Made by a program: the position numbers and the translations under genes
NCBI GenBank assembly: GCA_018228705.1
Contig: CP073694.1
Coordinates: 3,236,039-3,300,038 of the forward strand
Direction of reading: 5' to 3'
DNA: 64,000 nt
Source: Dysosmobacter sp. Marseille-Q4140
Lineage (GTDB): Bacteria; Bacillota; Clostridia; Oscillospirales; Oscillospiraceae
Shown: positions 26,620 through 35,100 of the stretch, piece by piece
Layout: every line of letters begins with the position of its first letter
Position numbering within the stretch: the stretch's first letter is position 1
Notes under the pieces: generated by a model
Told to the model about the DNA's origin: nothing
Database searches by the model: none
Seen by the model: only the letters and a program-made list of their open reading frames with translations

Positions 26620-27177
26620 ATGGATATTACGAACGTGGTGGCGGGCAACGCCCGGCGGATCCGGGAGGAGAAGAAGCTGACGCTGGACGCGGCGGCGGCG
26701 GCCACCGGCGTGTCCCGCAGCATGCTGGCCCAGATCGAGAAGGGAGAGGTGAACCCCACCATCTCCGTGCTGTGGAAGATGGCCAACGGCTACAAGGTCT
26801 CCTTCACGTCGCTGGTGGAGTCCCGGAGGAGCGGGGTGTCCGTGCTGCGGCAGGGGGAGACGGCGCCCCTGGCCGAGGACGATGGGCGGTATCTGAACTA
26901 CCCGCTGTTCGCCTTTGATGAGCAGAAGCTCTTCGAGACCTACCGCATCGTGATCCTGCCCGGCGGCGCCCTGTCCGCCCAGCCCCACCTGGCCGGGTCG
27001 GAGGAGTATGTCACCGTCTTTGCGGGCCGGGCGGAGATCACCGTGGACGGCCGCAGCTTTGCGCTGGAAAAGGGGGACTCCATCCACTTCCTGGCCGACG
27101 CGCCCCACGCCTACCGCAACCCGGGGCAGGAGACCGCGGAGCTGAGCATGCTGATCTACTATGGAAGGGCCACCTGA
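26620..27177 (+). CDS. XRE-family regulator with C-terminal cupin domain
   Basis: 185-aa transcription factor: helix-turn-helix at about 8-60 (LTLDAAAAATGVSRSMLAQI, GEVNPTISVLWKMA) and a cupin sensor domain at about 105-180 (HLAGSEEYVTVFAGRAEI). The cupin presumably binds a small molecule. The ATG at 26620 follows AGAGGGA; a longer frame to 26581 lacks a ribosome site. It is divergent to the LysE exporter and probably senses what that exporter removes. Confidence 0.92.
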   Translation: MDITNVVAGNARRIREEKKLTLDAAAAATGVSRSMLAQIEKGEVNPTISVLWKMANGYKVSFTSLVESRRSGVSVLRQGETAPLAEDDGRYLNYPLFAFDEQKLFETYRIVILPGGALSAQPHLAGSEEYVTVFAGRAEITVDGRSFALEKGDSIHFLADAPHAYRNPGQETAELSMLIYYGRAT

Positions 27178-27185
27178 GCGGACGA

Positions 27186-27218
27186 ACGGAGGGGGACCCA
27201 ATTTGGGTCCCCCTCCGT
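27186..27218. terminator. Bidirectional hairpin between convergent genes
   Basis: Arms ACGGAGGGGGACCCA and TGGGTCCCCCTCCGT pair perfectly around ATT. It lies between the XRE-cupin gene and the convergent Cys-rich gene; T-tracts are weak. Confidence 0.55.
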
Positions 27219-27240
27219 GTATCCTCCGGCTTGGGAGTAT

Positions 27241-27459
27241 TTACAATCCGGCATCCCGCTGCGCTTCCAGCACTCTTCGGGCGAAGGCCTCCATGGAGCA
27301 GTCCTCCACGGTTTCGCCGGGCCGGAGTACCAGGTCGAAAAAGCAGGTGGGGATCTCGCGCTTGCGCAGCTCCTTCTCGATGCACAGGGAGCAGCCCTGG
27401 TCATGGTTGGAAGGGTGGCAGCGGCAGGCGGTGTTGCGGCAGGGGCAGAAGTGGTCCAT
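27241..27459 (-). CDS. Small Cys-rich protein, DUF6485-like
   Basis: 72-aa protein with eight Cys in its first 45 residues: CPC, CRC, CSLC and, after REIPT, CFF. The layout recalls the DUF6485 family of Clostridia, probably a zinc-binding protein. The ATG at 27459 has GGAGG 5 bases upstream; the longer open frame reads back through the rpmB terminator and is not used. Function unknown. Confidence 0.7.
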   Translation of the reverse strand: MDHFCPCRNTACRCHPSNHDQGCSLCIEKELRKREIPTCFFDLVLRPGETVEDCSMEAFARRVLEAQRDAGL

Positions 27460-27482
27460 GACAGCCTCCTTTACGAACGTGG

Positions 27483-27516
27483 GAAAAAAGAGATCCCGGA
27501 CCGAAGTCCGGGATCT
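27483..27516 (-). terminator. Rho-independent terminator of rpmB
   Basis: On the minus strand an 11-bp stem AGATCCCGGAC / GTCCGGGATCT with a TTCG tetraloop is followed by CTTTTTT. It lies 13 bp after the rpmB stop. Confidence 0.9.
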
Positions 27517-27529
27517 TTGTTTGTCCAAG

Positions 27530-27718
27530 TCAGATCGCTCTGGTGACTTTGCCGGAACGCATACACCGGGTACAAACATACACATGGCGGGGAGAACCGT
27601 TGACGATCGCCTTCACACGCTTGACGTTGGGCTTCCATGTACGGTTGGAACGCCGATGAGAGTGGGAGACCTTGATGCCAAAGGTAACGCCCTTGTCGCA
27701 GAACTCGCACTTAGCCAT
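27530..27718 (-). CDS. rpmB: 50S ribosomal protein L28
   Basis: 62-aa L28 with MAKCEFCDKG at the start and CTRCMRSGKV near the end, giving two CxxC zinc pairs. HSHRRSNRTWKPN is the family core. Start at the ATG at 27718 with AAGGAGGTG upstream; a longer frame to 27802 covers the promoter. Single-gene transcript with its own promoter and terminator. Confidence 0.97.
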   Translation of the reverse strand: MAKCEFCDKGVTFGIKVSHSHRRSNRTWKPNVKRVKAIVNGSPRHVYVCTRCMRSGKVTRAI

Positions 27719-27773
27719 CCGTTGCACCTCCTTGCTGTTGCGTACTTCCATACCTTTTTTAGGCACAGCTAAT

Positions 27774-27802
27774 ATCATACCAGAAAACTTTCTGAAATGC
27801 AA
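27774..27802 (-). promoter_or_regulatory. Promoter of rpmB
   Basis: Minus strand TTGCAT (27802-27797), 17-bp spacer, TATGAT (27779-27774), 56 bp before the rpmB ATG. Confidence 0.75.
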
Positions 27803-27869
27803 GCAAAAATTTCAAAAAATCCAAAGGTTTTTTCCGGGGCTCCTCCGGGCCCGCCGAAGGGGCTGGGTG

Positions 27870-27898
27870 TTGCGAAAACGGGCAAAGTAAGATATAAT
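27870..27898 (+). promoter_or_regulatory. Promoter of hprK operon
   Basis: TTGCGA (27870-27875), 17-bp spacer, perfect TATAAT (27893-27898). The transcript probably runs through hprK, the ROK kinase, murB, rapZ, yvcK and whiA. Confidence 0.8.
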
Positions 27899-27984
27899 AA
27901 ACACAGTATAGCGCCGCTTCAAAAAGAGGCGGCAGAGTGGGCGCGCCGGAGTGTGCGGCGGCCGGAAAGGGAATGGAAAAGGCT

Positions 27985-28920
27985 ATGCAGGAACGCGGAC
28001 TGAAGATGTCGGAATTTGTGGCTCAATTCAATCTGGAGGTGCTGAACAAGGGCACCGATTTTGACACCATGCTGTTGACCATCACGGATGTGAACCGCCC
28101 CGGCCTCCAGTTCCACGACTTTTACGACTATTTTGACCCCCGCCGCCTCCAGGTGGTGGGCAAGGCGGAGATCACCTATCTGAAGGGGCTGACGGAGCAG
28201 CGGCGGCGCAAGTGCTTTGACGACCTCTTTCTCTATGATATCCCGGCCCTGGTGATCTCCCGGGGGCTGGACTGCTTCCCGGAGTGCCTGGACAGCGCCA
28301 GGGAGCACGGCCGGACCCTGCTGCGGACGGAGGACACCACCGTGGAGTTCACCAGCCGCACCATCGAGTTTCTGAACCGGTATCTGGCTCCCTGCGTCAC
28401 CCGCCACGGCGTGCTGCTGGACATCTCCGGCGAGGGCGTCATGATCACCGGCGACTCCGGCATCGGCAAGAGCGAGTCCGCCATCGAGCTGATTATGCGG
28501 GGCCACCGGCTGGTGGCCGACGACGCGGTGGAGATCCGCCGCATCTCCAACCAGCTCATCGGCACCGCGCCGGAGGTGATCCGCCACTACATCGAGCTGC
28601 GGGGCATCGGCGTCATCGACGTGCGCCAGCTCTTCGGCATGAGCGCCATCCGCGCTGAGTCCCAGATCAACCTGGTGGTCCAGTTCGAGCAGTGGGACAA
28701 CACGAAGTTCTACGACCGGCTGGGCATCGAGGACCACTACATCGATATCCTGGATATCCAGGTGCCCTGTGTCACCATCCCTGTGCGGCCGGGCCGGAAC
28801 CTGGCCAGCATCGTGGAGGTGGCGGCCATGAACAACCGCCACCGGCGGTACGGCTACAACGCCGCCCAGGAGCTGGCCCAGCGGGTGGACCTGCGGGCCG
28901 AGGGCAAGACCAAGGGCTGA
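27985..28920 (+). CDS. hprK: HPr kinase/phosphorylase
   Basis: Phosphorylates and dephosphorylates Ser46 of HPr, the centre of carbon catabolite control in Firmicutes. The Walker A GDSGIGKSESA (about 150-160) and the HPrK signature LRGIGVIDVRQLFG (about 198-211) are intact. The frame is open from a GTG at 27937 and an ATG at 27973, but a start at 27985 gives a 311-aa protein whose N-terminus aligns best with known HPrK. Precedes a ROK sugar kinase, fitting carbon control. Confidence 0.95.
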   Translation: MQERGLKMSEFVAQFNLEVLNKGTDFDTMLLTITDVNRPGLQFHDFYDYFDPRRLQVVGKAEITYLKGLTEQRRRKCFDDLFLYDIPALVISRGLDCFPECLDSAREHGRTLLRTEDTTVEFTSRTIEFLNRYLAPCVTRHGVLLDISGEGVMITGDSGIGKSESAIELIMRGHRLVADDAVEIRRISNQLIGTAPEVIRHYIELRGIGVIDVRQLFGMSAIRAESQINLVVQFEQWDNTKFYDRLGIEDHYIDILDIQVPCVTIPVRPGRNLASIVEVAAMNNRHRRYGYNAAQELAQRVDLRAEGKTKG

Positions 28921-28936
28921 ACGGAGGAACGAGGAG

Positions 28937-29872
28937 ATGTTTGTTGGCATTGACGTGGGCGGCACCAACCTCAAGGCCGGCCTTGTGGACGGCGAGGGCC
29001 GCCTGCTGGCGGCGGCCCGGCGCCCGCTGCACTTTTCCGGTGCGGAGGCCTTCGCCGCGGATCTTGCGGAGCTGGCCCTCCAGGCGGTGCGACAGGGCGG
29101 CGCGGCGCCGGAGGACCTGGAGTCCGTGGGCATCGGCCTGCCCGGCGCCGTGGACGGCGGCGAGGTGGTGTACACCGTCAATATCCCTTTGAAGCACGTG
29201 CCGCTGGAGCGGCTGTTCCGGCAGCATCTGGATATTCCCGTGTACCTGGGCAACGACGCCGACTGCGCCGCCGTGGGCGAGTTCTTCTGCGGCGCGGGCC
29301 GGGGCTGCCGGGACTTTGTGGTGGTGACCCTGGGCACCGGCATCGGCGCCGGGATCATCCTGAACGGCCGCCTTCAGGGCGGCGCCGCCTCCAGCGAGGC
29401 GGGCCACATGGCGATCATGCAGGGAGGCGAGCTGTGCAACTGCGGCCGCCGGGGCTGCTGGGAGCGGTACGCCTCCGCCACGGCCCTGATCGCCCAGACC
29501 CGGGCCGCCATGGAGGCCCACCCGGAGAGCGGCCTCCACGCCGCGGCGGAGGCCCTGGGGGCCGTGGACGGCCGCACCGCCTTCCAGGCGGCTCTGGCCG
29601 GGGACGAGACGGCCCTGGCGGTGTGCCGGCAGTATGTGGAGTACCTGGCCGGCGGCACCACCAGCCTCATCAACATCCTGCGGCCGGAGGCGGTGGCCAT
29701 CGGCGGCGGTGTGGCGGCTGCGCCGGAGCAGCTGCTGCTGGAGCCCCTGCGCCGCATCGTGGAGCAGGAGGCCTACGCCCGCCACGGCGGCCGGGTCACC
29801 CGGGTGGTCCGGGCGGAACTGGGCAACGACGCCGGCATCATCGGCGCGGCGTTTTTGGAAAAGGTCCTGTGA
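28937..29872 (+). CDS. ROK-family glucokinase
   Basis: 311-aa sugar kinase. The ATP motif GIDVGGTNLKAG is at residues 4-15, the catalytic Asp in GNDADCAA, and the ROK zinc motif CNCGRRGCWE (about 167-176) with the preceding GHM His. Glucose is the likeliest substrate; other hexoses or N-acetyl sugars are possible. GGAGG precedes the ATG; it lies 16 bp after hprK. A GC hairpin (29883-29908) follows it. Confidence 0.9.
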   Translation: MFVGIDVGGTNLKAGLVDGEGRLLAAARRPLHFSGAEAFAADLAELALQAVRQGGAAPEDLESVGIGLPGAVDGGEVVYTVNIPLKHVPLERLFRQHLDIPVYLGNDADCAAVGEFFCGAGRGCRDFVVVTLGTGIGAGIILNGRLQGGAASSEAGHMAIMQGGELCNCGRRGCWERYASATALIAQTRAAMEAHPESGLHAAAEALGAVDGRTAFQAALAGDETALAVCRQYVEYLAGGTTSLINILRPEAVAIGGGVAAAPEQLLLEPLRRIVEQEAYARHGGRVTRVVRAELGNDAGIIGAAFLEKVL

Positions 29873-29944
29873 GAACAAGATCGAGCCGCCGGCCTTCGGG
29901 CCGGCGGGATTCGTTGAGCGCCCGGAGGCGCGGAGGGAGACGCT

Positions 29945-30865
29945 ATGGATTGGTGGACTGGATTTGACAAGAAGATGGCGGACTATCTGCCGGACCTGAA
30001 GATCGCGGAGGAGGAGCCCATGAGCCGGCACACCTCCTTCCGCATCGGCGGGCCCGCCCGGCGGATGGCGTTTCCAACGTCGGGGGCCCAGCTGGTGCTG
30101 CTGATGAGCTTTGCGGCCGAGTGCGGGTCAAGGCCCCTGGTCGTCGGCCGGGGCACCAACCTCCTCTGCCCGGACGAGGGCCTGGACCGGCTGGTGGTGG
30201 AGACCTCCGGCCTTTCCCGGCTGGAGCTGGGGGAGGAGCCGGACACGATCCTGGCCGAGAGCGGCGTGTCCCTGGCCCGGCTGGGGGAGTTCGCCTGCCA
30301 GCAGGGCCTGACGGGCCTGGAATTCGCCCACGGCATCCCTGGCAGCGTGGGCGGCGGCGTGTGCATGAACGCCGGGGCCTATGACGGAGAGATGAAGCAG
30401 GTGGTCTCCGGTGTTTCGGTGCTGTTCCCGGAGGAGGGGGTCAAATTCCTCTCCGGGGAGGAGATGGCCTTCGGCTACCGCCGCAGCCTCCTCACCGACC
30501 ATCCCGAGGCGGTGGTGCTCCACGCGGTGTTCCGCCTGACGCCGGGGGACGGCGAGGCCATCCGGCAGAAGATGCGGACGCTGATGGACCGCCGCCGGGC
30601 CAGCCAGCCCCTGGAACTGCCCAGCGCCGGCAGCACCTTCAAGCGGCCCCAGGGTCATTTCGCCGGGACGCTGATCGACCAGTGCGGCCTCAAGGGCCTC
30701 ACCGTGGGCGGCGCCCAGGTCAGCGAGAAGCACGCGGGCTTCGTGGTCAACCGGGGCGGCGCCACCTGCGCCGACGTGGAGGCCCTGATCGCCGAGATCC
30801 AGAGACGGGTCCTGGACCGGACCGGCGTGGCCCTGGAGCCGGAAGTGAAGATCATCCGGAACTGA
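29945..30865 (+). CDS. murB: UDP-N-acetylenolpyruvoylglucosamine reductase
   Basis: FAD enzyme that reduces UDP-GlcNAc-enolpyruvate to UDP-MurNAc for peptidoglycan. HTSFRIGGPA (about 28-37), VVGRGTNLL, GIPGSVGGGVCMNAGAYDGE (about 131-150), the YRRS active-site Ser region and PSAGSTFKRP mark a type IIb MurB. 306 aa is normal. The ATG follows a GGAGGGAG site. Third gene of the hprK-whiA group. Confidence 0.96.
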   Translation: MDWWTGFDKKMADYLPDLKIAEEEPMSRHTSFRIGGPARRMAFPTSGAQLVLLMSFAAECGSRPLVVGRGTNLLCPDEGLDRLVVETSGLSRLELGEEPDTILAESGVSLARLGEFACQQGLTGLEFAHGIPGSVGGGVCMNAGAYDGEMKQVVSGVSVLFPEEGVKFLSGEEMAFGYRRSLLTDHPEAVVLHAVFRLTPGDGEAIRQKMRTLMDRRRASQPLELPSAGSTFKRPQGHFAGTLIDQCGLKGLTVGGAQVSEKHAGFVVNRGGATCADVEALIAEIQRRVLDRTGVALEPEVKIIRN

Positions 30866-30897
30866 GCGTTCCGGCGAACCATCAGGAGGTGGATACT

Positions 30898-31758
30898 GTG
30901 GAAATCCTCATCATCTCCGGCCTCTCCGGCGGGGGAAAGAGCAAGGCGGCCTCCTTTCTGGAGGATATGGGCTTTTACATCGTGGACAATATGCCCGCCG
31001 CCATGATTTTGAAATTTGCGGAGTTCTGCGCCGGGGTCAGCGGCCGGTACGACCGGGTGGCCCTGGTGTACGACGTGCGCACCGCCAGCTCCTTCACGGA
31101 GCTGTTCGACGTGCTGGATAAGCTCAAATCCATGGGCCTTTGCCGGATGCTGTTCCTGGAGGCGGCGCCGGAGACCATCATCAAGCGCTACAAGGAGACC
31201 CGCCGCCGCCATCCCCTGCGGGGGGAGACGGACTCTCTGGAGGAGGCGGTCCGCCGGGAGCGGGAGATGATGCAGCCGGTGAAGGAGCGGGCGGACTATG
31301 TGATCGACACCTCCCGCACCTCCACCGCCCAGCTGCGGGGCGAGCTGCTGCGGCTGTTCGGCCAGGGGGAGGAGCGGGGCGCCATGACCGTCAACGTCAC
31401 CTCCTTCGGCTTCAAGTACGGCCTGCCCCTGGAGGCGGACCTGGTGCTGGATGTGCGGTTCATGCCAAACCCCTTCTACATTCAGGACCTGCGGCCCAAG
31501 ACCGGGCTGGACAAGGCGGTGGCGGACTATGTGTTCAGCTTCCAGCAGACCCGGGACTTCATGAAGAAGCTGGAGGATCTTCTCTCCTTCACATTGCCCC
31601 TGTACGCCGAGGAGGGCAAGACCTCCCTGACCATCGCCGTAGGCTGCACCGGCGGCCACCACCGCTCCGTGGCGGTGACCCACGCCCTGACGGACTTCAT
31701 CCGCCAGCAGGGCTATTCTGTGACGGAAAACCACCGGGACATGTCCCGCAGCAGCTGA
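30898..31758 (+). CDS. rapZ: RNase adapter / nucleotide-binding protein RapZ
   Basis: 286-aa P-loop protein. In E. coli RapZ senses glucosamine-6-phosphate and guides RNase E; in Gram-positives (YvcJ) it affects competence and the role is less clear. Walker A is GLSGGGKS (8-15, usually GMSGAGKS) and Walker B-like YIVDNMP. The C-terminal GCTGGHHRSV block is diagnostic. GTG start at 30898, with AGGAGGT upstream; the longer frame lies within murB. Confidence 0.94.
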   Translation: MEILIISGLSGGGKSKAASFLEDMGFYIVDNMPAAMILKFAEFCAGVSGRYDRVALVYDVRTASSFTELFDVLDKLKSMGLCRMLFLEAAPETIIKRYKETRRRHPLRGETDSLEEAVRREREMMQPVKERADYVIDTSRTSTAQLRGELLRLFGQGEERGAMTVNVTSFGFKYGLPLEADLVLDVRFMPNPFYIQDLRPKTGLDKAVADYVFSFQQTRDFMKKLEDLLSFTLPLYAEEGKTSLTIAVGCTGGHHRSVAVTHALTDFIRQQGYSVTENHRDMSRSS

Positions 31759-31771
31759 GAGAGAGGTGCCC

Positions 31772-32842
31772 ATGGAATACCAACCGGCCCCGTACCGCCT
31801 GCCCAGGTCCCACGGACCCCGGATCGCCGTCATCGGCGGCGGCCACGGCCTGGCCAACATGCTGCGGGGATTGAAGCAGTACACGGAGAACCTGGCCGCC
31901 GTGGTGACGGTGGCCGACGACGGCGGCGGCTCCGGCAGACTGCGCCAGGACCTGGGGATGCCGCCGCCCGGCGACATCCGCAACTGCATGGAGGCCCTGG
32001 CCAACACCGAGCCGGTCATGCGGGAGCTGCTCAGCTACCGCTTCACCGAGGGGTCTCTTGCGGGCCAGAGCTTCGGAAACCTCTTTCTCGCAGCCCTCAA
32101 CGGCATCTCGCCCACCTTTGACGCGGCGGTCAGCCGCATGAGCGAGGTCCTGGCCATCACCGGCCGGGTGCTGCCGGTGACCACCGCCGACGTGCGGCTG
32201 GAGGCGGAGTTCGAAAACGGCGCCAGCGTGGTGGGGGAGTCCAAAATCTTCTACTGCAAGAAGAAGGAGGACTGCCGCATCCGCCAGGTGCGGCTGCTGC
32301 CGGAGCATCCCAAGGCCCTGCCGGAGGCGCTGACGGCCATCCGGGAGGCGGACATGATCGTCCTGGGGCCCGGGAGCCTCTACACCAGCATCATCCCCAA
32401 CCTCCTGGTGGACGGCATCCCCGAGGCCATCCAGGCCTCCAACGCGCTGAAGATCTACGTCTGCAACGTCATGACCCAGGAGGGGGAGACGGAGGGGTAC
32501 ACCGTCTCCGACCACATCGCGGCCCTCTTCGCCCACTCGGCGCCGGGCCTTTTTGACCTGTGCCTGACCAATTCCTCCCCCATCCCCAGAGACGTGGCCG
32601 CCCGGTACGCTCAGGAGGGTGCCGCGCCCCTGTACGGCGACCGGGAGGCGTGCGCCGCCCTAGGCGTGGAGGTGGTGGACCGGCCCATCGCCACCGTGGA
32701 GCAGGGCTTCGTCCGCCACCATCCGGACCACCTGGCCCGGGAGCTGATTTTGCTCCACGCCGAGCGCAGCGTCCGCATCGCCGGGGACCGCTACGACTTC
32801 CGCCGCAGCGCCTCCCACGTGGAGGGGCGGAGCCGCCGCTGA
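31772..32842 (+). CDS. yvcK: Gluconeogenesis factor YvcK (CofD-like)
   Basis: 356-aa YvcK/CofD-family protein that binds UDP-sugars and is needed for cell shape and growth on gluconeogenic carbon. Family blocks: VIGGGHGLANMLRGLK, VTVADDGGGSGRLR, GDIRNC and LGPGSLYTSI. The ATG at 31772 has GAGAGG 5 bases upstream; a GTG at 31766 is possible but too close to that site. Central gene of rapZ-yvcK-whiA. Confidence 0.95.
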   Translation: MEYQPAPYRLPRSHGPRIAVIGGGHGLANMLRGLKQYTENLAAVVTVADDGGGSGRLRQDLGMPPPGDIRNCMEALANTEPVMRELLSYRFTEGSLAGQSFGNLFLAALNGISPTFDAAVSRMSEVLAITGRVLPVTTADVRLEAEFENGASVVGESKIFYCKKKEDCRIRQVRLLPEHPKALPEALTAIREADMIVLGPGSLYTSIIPNLLVDGIPEAIQASNALKIYVCNVMTQEGETEGYTVSDHIAALFAHSAPGLFDLCLTNSSPIPRDVAARYAQEGAAPLYGDREACAALGVEVVDRPIATVEQGFVRHHPDHLARELILLHAERSVRIAGDRYDFRRSASHVEGRSRR

Positions 32843-32864
32843 ACACTACGAAAGGAGCGACGCC

Positions 32865-33758
32865 ATGTCCTTTTCCTTCGACGCCAAAAACGAGCTGTGC
32901 CGCCTGCCGGTGCAGAAGCTCTGCTGCGCCAGGGCGGAGGCCTACGGCATCCTGCTCTACTGCAACACCTTCAGCGCATCGGAGGTGCGCATCGTCACCG
33001 AGAACCCCAACTTCGCCGCCCGCCTGCCAAAGCTCTTTCACCGGGCCTTCAGCATCCGCTTTGACCGCCAGCCGGAGCCGGGGGCGCCGGGGAAGATGGT
33101 GTTCCAGATCACGGAGCGGCGGAAGCTGGAGCGGATCACCGACATGCTGGGCTACGACCTGCGGCAGAACCTGGTGCTCCACATCAACTTCGCCCTGCTG
33201 GAGGAGGAGTGCTGCAAGGCCTCCTTCCTGCGGGGGGTGTTTTTCGCCGGGGGCAGCATCACCGACCCCATGAAGCGCTACCACCTGGAGCTGACTACCT
33301 CCCACCAGCAGGCCAGCCGGGAGCTGGACGTGCTGCTGCGGGAGAGCGGCTACCCGCCCAAGAGCGTCAGACGCAACGGCAGCTTCGTCACCTATTTCAA
33401 GCAGAGCGACCAGATCGAGGATTTTCTCACCCTGATCGGGGCGCCGGTGGCGGCCATGAACGTCATGACCGCCAAGATGGAGAAGGACCTCCGGAACAGC
33501 GTCAACCGCCGGCTCAACTGCGACAGCGCCAACCTGGACAAGGCGGTGCTGGCGGCCCAGGAGCAGCTGGAGGCCATCCGCCGCCTGCGCGCCTCCGGGC
33601 AGATGGAGACCCTGCCGGAGAAGCTGAAGGCCACGGCGGCCCTGCGGGAGGCCCACCCGGAGCTGAGCCTCTCCGAGCTGGCGGAGACCTTTGACCCGCC
33701 GGTGACCAAGTCCTGCCTCAGCCACCGCCTGCGGAAGATCATGCAGCTGGCGGAGTGA
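32865..33758 (+). CDS. whiA: DNA-binding regulator WhiA
   Basis: 297-aa WhiA. An N-terminal LAGLIDADG-homing-endonuclease-derived domain with FLRGVFFAGGSITDP (about 122-136) is followed by a helix-turn-helix with LSLSELAETFDPPVTKSCLSHRL near the C-terminus. WhiA controls sporulation septation in Streptomyces and chromosome segregation and division in Bacillus. GAAAGGAG precedes the ATG. Last gene of the conserved trio. Confidence 0.96.
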   Translation: MSFSFDAKNELCRLPVQKLCCARAEAYGILLYCNTFSASEVRIVTENPNFAARLPKLFHRAFSIRFDRQPEPGAPGKMVFQITERRKLERITDMLGYDLRQNLVLHINFALLEEECCKASFLRGVFFAGGSITDPMKRYHLELTTSHQQASRELDVLLRESGYPPKSVRRNGSFVTYFKQSDQIEDFLTLIGAPVAAMNVMTAKMEKDLRNSVNRRLNCDSANLDKAVLAAQEQLEAIRRLRASGQMETLPEKLKATAALREAHPELSLSELAETFDPPVTKSCLSHRLRKIMQLAE

Positions 33759-33804
33759 CTGTAAAGTAAAAATACATAACAGATAGAAAGAGGAGAATTT
33801 TTAT

Positions 33805-34254
33805 ATGGACCGCTGTGCAAAAGCCTATGAATACCACAAGCAGGGATACAACTGCGCCCAGTCCGTGGCGGGCGCCTTCGCGGATCTGGCGGGTCTGGCC
33901 CCGGAGCAGCTGATGGCCGCCACCGGCGGCTTCGGCGGCGGCGTGGGCGGCAGCCACGCGGAGGTGTGCGGCGCCGTCAGCGGCGGCGTGCTGGTGCTGA
34001 GCCTGCTGCACCCCCACACCGACGGGGCCGACAGGGCGGGGAAGGCGGCCGTCTATGCCCTGACCAAGGAGTTCCGCCGCCGCTTCGAGGAGGTGTTCGG
34101 CCTGACCCGCTGCGGCGAGCTGCTGAAGGCCCGCCCCGGCGTCACGGACAAGAACCCCGCCGCGCAGCGGCTGGGCGTCACCGCCCACTGCGACAACATG
34201 GTCGTCACCGCCGTGGAGATCGTGGAGCAGATGCTGGCGGAGGAGCAGGGCTGA
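33805..34254 (+). CDS. C_GCAxxG_C_C family redox-type protein
   Basis: 149-aa member of the C_GCAxxG_C_C family found in anaerobes, thought to be redox-active. It shows GYNCAQSV (about 14-21), HAEVCGAVSGG (about 51-61), LTRCGELL and TAHCDNMV, four spaced Cys after the N-terminal one. No signal peptide or membrane segment. AGAGGAG lies before the ATG. Function not established for the family. Confidence 0.85.
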   Translation: MDRCAKAYEYHKQGYNCAQSVAGAFADLAGLAPEQLMAATGGFGGGVGGSHAEVCGAVSGGVLVLSLLHPHTDGADRAGKAAVYALTKEFRRRFEEVFGLTRCGELLKARPGVTDKNPAAQRLGVTAHCDNMVVTAVEIVEQMLAEEQG

Positions 34255-34285
34255 GTCAAGCCGTACCGGAGGGGGAGGCGCAGGT

Positions 34286-34825
34286 GTGAAGGACCGGAGT
34301 GAGATACGGACCGGAGGCGGTCCTGTGCTCCATGTGTGGCATACCGCCCTGGCGCCGGAGCAGTTCCAGGCCCGGATCCGGACCCGGGCCCGGTCCTTCG
34401 GGCCGGACTGGCGCCTTCACTGGAAGGCGGTCCGGGGCGGATACCGGCTGTGGCTGTGTCCGGAGCTGCCGGTATTCCGGGGGCGGGGCCAGCTGCCCCT
34501 GCGGCTGTGGGTACGGCCGGAGGGGGAGGGCTGCCGCGTGACCGGAGTCTTTGCGCCGCCCCTGTGGTCGCTGGCTCTGGATGCGCTGGCGCCGCCGGCG
34601 CTGACGTGCGTGGCTTCGCTTCGGACCGGCCGGATGACCCCCTGGTGGGTCCCGGCGGCCATGACCGTCTTTTTGCTGCTGGTCCCCCGAATGTTCACCG
34701 CCTGGGGCCGGGACCGGCGTTTGCTGCGGTGGGTCGGGGAGGACCTGCTGGGCGGCGGAGCGGGGAGCGGCCCTGCTCCCCGGACCTTTGAAAAAGGAGG
34801 GGACTGCCATGAAAAAGGGGGATGA
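34286..34825 (+). CDS. Hypothetical Trp/Arg-rich protein
   Basis: 179 aa, basic, with many Trp and Arg and one or two weak hydrophobic stretches (about 90-103 and 120-135). GTG start at 34286 with AGGGGGAGG upstream. Its end overlaps the next gene by 17 bp. No family recognised; probably membrane-associated. Confidence 0.6.
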   Translation: MKDRSEIRTGGGPVLHVWHTALAPEQFQARIRTRARSFGPDWRLHWKAVRGGYRLWLCPELPVFRGRGQLPLRLWVRPEGEGCRVTGVFAPPLWSLALDALAPPALTCVASLRTGRMTPWWVPAAMTVFLLLVPRMFTAWGRDRRLLRWVGEDLLGGGAGSGPAPRTFEKGGDCHEKGG

Positions 34826-35099
34826 ATGGGACTGCCGTCAGGCGCTGAAGATGTCCCATATTCTGTTTTTCAGCGGCTTTTTGCTGGTGATGGCCGGCGG
34901 TCTGGTGCTGTGCGTGAGCACGGCGCCCCGGGCGCTGGCGGCTCTGCTGATGGCCGGCGGGGCGGTGCTGCTGATCGCCGGGCTGATCCTGGCCGCCTGG
35001 AAGGTGCGCTGTCCCCACTGTGGGGCATCCCTGATGCTGGGAGGCCGTCTGCCCCTGAGCCTGCCTCCCCACTGCCCCGGCTGCGGAGAAAAGCTGTGA
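34809..35099 (+). CDS. Small membrane protein with C-terminal zinc ribbon
   Basis: 96 aa: two hydrophobic helices (about 20-40 and 45-66) then two Cys pairs, CPHCG and CPGCG, as a zinc ribbon. The ATG at 34809 has AGGAGGGG upstream and is preferred over an earlier ATG at 34788. It resembles the next gene in layout, so the two look like a tandem duplication. Unknown role. Confidence 0.7.
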   Translation: MKKGDEWDCRQALKMSHILFFSGFLLVMAGGLVLCVSTAPRALAALLMAGGAVLLIAGLILAAWKVRCPHCGASLMLGGRLPLSLPPHCPGCGEKL

Positions 35100-35100
35100 G

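Noticed and set aside
27530..27802. Longer L28 with 28 extra N-terminal residues
   Set aside because: The extension covers the rpmB promoter and ribosome site; L28 starts at MAKCEFC.
29883..29908. Terminator between the ROK kinase and murB
   Set aside because: GC hairpin without T-tract; genes on both sides are spaced as one operon.
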